Shown here: one piece after another, positions 62,667-64,000 of the stretch
Position numbering within the stretch: the first letter of the stretch is position 1
Layout of the letters: the number at the start of each line of letters is the position of its first letter
Source: Thunnus maccoyii
Taxonomy: Eukaryota > Chordata > Actinopteri > Scombriformes > Scombridae
Length of the DNA: 64,000 bases
Direction of reading: 5' to 3'
Assembly (NCBI RefSeq): GCF_910596095.1
Contig: NC_056545.1
Coordinates: forward strand, 22,653,067 to 22,717,066
The notes under the pieces: model-generated
Databases searched by the model: none
The model's input: only the letters and a program-made list of their open reading frames with translations
Told to the model about the DNA's origin: nothing
Position numbers and translations under genes: made by a program

Positions 62667-64000
62667 CTGTAGGAGAAAGGAACAAACAAGTTTAAACTTA
62701 ATCCTTACACAATAATATTTTGAGCACAGTACTTCATAATTTTAACAGTAACATCTCCCTTTCCTCCACCACCATTTTAGTCATGACCAGTCATGGGAAC
62801 TAGATCACAGCTCCGGCTCACAACAGCTTACTTAGCAACTTTAAACTCAATTTTTTGCTTTTGATATGGTCAGTAAGCAGAAGCTAAACTCAAATTTCCC
62901 AGAAGTACAAATAAGAGGAAGTTCACTGTATTTAGCAGAAAATGTCTAACACAACGAAAGAGGTATTTATACAGTACATGGTCACTGCTTCATACTGAGG
63001 GCTTTCTTGAAAACCTGATACTGAAACTGTCCAGAGGTATTTATAGCTCCAAAGATCTACAGTACCTATAATATGTAATAATGTAATAACGCCTGAGCCC
63101 TCACTGCAGAGAGGTTGCTAATCATCCTAAAGTCTTTTAGGTGTTAAATTTCATAATTAAAATAGTAATGATTACAAAGAATTAGCAGGAATATCAATAT
63201 ATTATAATATGTGTCAAGGTTACTTAGAAGTTGATGTTGTTTTCACACTTGGTTTTGTGGTTTTGTGTTGAGGTGGAGTCTCTCCTGATATTTTTGTTGT
63301 TGTGAAAACACTTTTTTTCTCCGCATGTGGGTAATCTACTTCTGCACAAGTCAGTTGGTAGCTTATGTGTTCTTACCAGGAAATGGTAAGAAAAGACACG
63401 CCACACTTACTGCCAATAATACTGTCAGTCAAGTTAGAGGAAACCGTAACTTAAAACGATGGTAATTTGTTCATTTGATCCTATAGATGTTTTGAATATG
63501 GAAAGTTTGTGCAACGAAAAAAAAGTTGTTTTGTATATCCAGGAGCATTTAATAAAGGTATTCAGTGAATGTAAAAGTCGATTAATGTTTTTTTTGTTTG
63601 CTTTAATTTTGCTCACCCAGAAAAAGTAGTAAGCAAGTCAATACAGAACAAATCAGAAAGTTTCATTTTTTATTATAATGTCTTCCAGTCTTTACTTTCT
63701 GTCAGCAAAGTGTTTCTGTTTGCTAGAAACTCACAAAAAAAACCCCAACAACAAGCTGAAGTTCAGTTACTAGCTTTTTCCAGTGCTTTCAACTGTATGT
63801 CATTGTCTTCCTGGGAACATGGAGTTTGCTTGGTTTTCATCATGTGACCTAAGTATGGAACTTTGGTCAAGTGATACAAAAAAGGTCAGCGGTGGTGACA
63901 AATGAGCAAACTTCATCCCCTAAGGAAGACAATGAGGTGCAGTTGAAAACTCTGCAAAAAGCTGATAAGTGGACCTTGAGCTCAGATCTCTTTTGGTAAA
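62667..64000 (-). other. gab3: gab3 intron 1 (partial)
   Basis: Upstream of acceptor 'TTTCTCCTACAG|GCATGG'. No exon encoding the missing PH-domain start ('GWL.KSPP' type) was found to the window edge. Confidence 0.7.

Overview
The window is vertebrate nuclear DNA, almost certainly from a ray-finned (teleost, probably percomorph) fish. It holds spliced genes with GT-AG introns and closely vertebrate-like proteins, spaced by AT-rich introns and by interspersed repeats of types common in teleost genomes: paired-end MITEs of the 'cagtggtgg...ccaccactg' class, L2-like LINE pieces and a Tc1 remnant. No prokaryotic genes, CRISPR arrays, tRNA or rRNA genes were seen.

Four protein-coding genes were recognised, all on the minus strand. 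(1) Moesin (msn), 7.9-22.3 kb: 13 coding exons giving an intact 577-residue ERM protein. (2) zc3h12b, a Regnase-family RNase, 35.4-38.7 kb: five coding exons, 846 residues, with all NYN catalytic Asp residues and the CCCH finger present. (3) amer1 (WTX family, an APC/Wnt membrane scaffold), 47.4-50.5 kb: a single-exon 1033-residue frame with a predicted non-coding exon near 52.5 kb. (4) gab3 (PH-domain docking adaptor), 55.3-62.7 kb: nine coding exons seen; the first coding exon lies beyond the right edge. AMER1, ZC3H12B and MSN sit close together on the human X chromosome (Xq11-q12), so three of the four look like conserved synteny. GAB3 (human Xq28) is a different neighbour, and LAS1L, which lies between ZC3H12B and MSN in human, was not seen in the gap.

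Layout: 0-4 kb is repeat-rich (a paired-end element carrying a broken L2-like LINE and a truncated MITE); 4-7.9 kb is probably msn 3'UTR and intergenic DNA; 7.9-22.3 kb is msn, with a 9 kb intron 1 containing simple repeats; 22.3-35.4 kb is intergenic with three mobile-element blocks and probably the zc3h12b 3'UTR; 35.4-44.1 kb is zc3h12b with its 5'UTR and probable promoter; 44.4-45.5 kb is a 1.1 kb inverted-repeat element; 45.5-52.9 kb is amer1 with its UTRs and promoter; 53-64 kb is a LINE-tail-like repeat and gab3. The genes do not form an operon or one pathway, though the products touch related themes: cortical actin linkage (moesin), mRNA decay (ZC3H12B), Wnt scaffolding (AMER1) and receptor-kinase signalling (GAB3).

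No radically new system was found. The points most worth checking are short upstream ORFs in the leaders of three genes (one ending in a TGATG overlap with the zc3h12b start), a MITE whose TTAA edge coincides with a branch-point-like sequence in zc3h12b, a tandem acceptor in gab3, and several nested or composite mobile elements.
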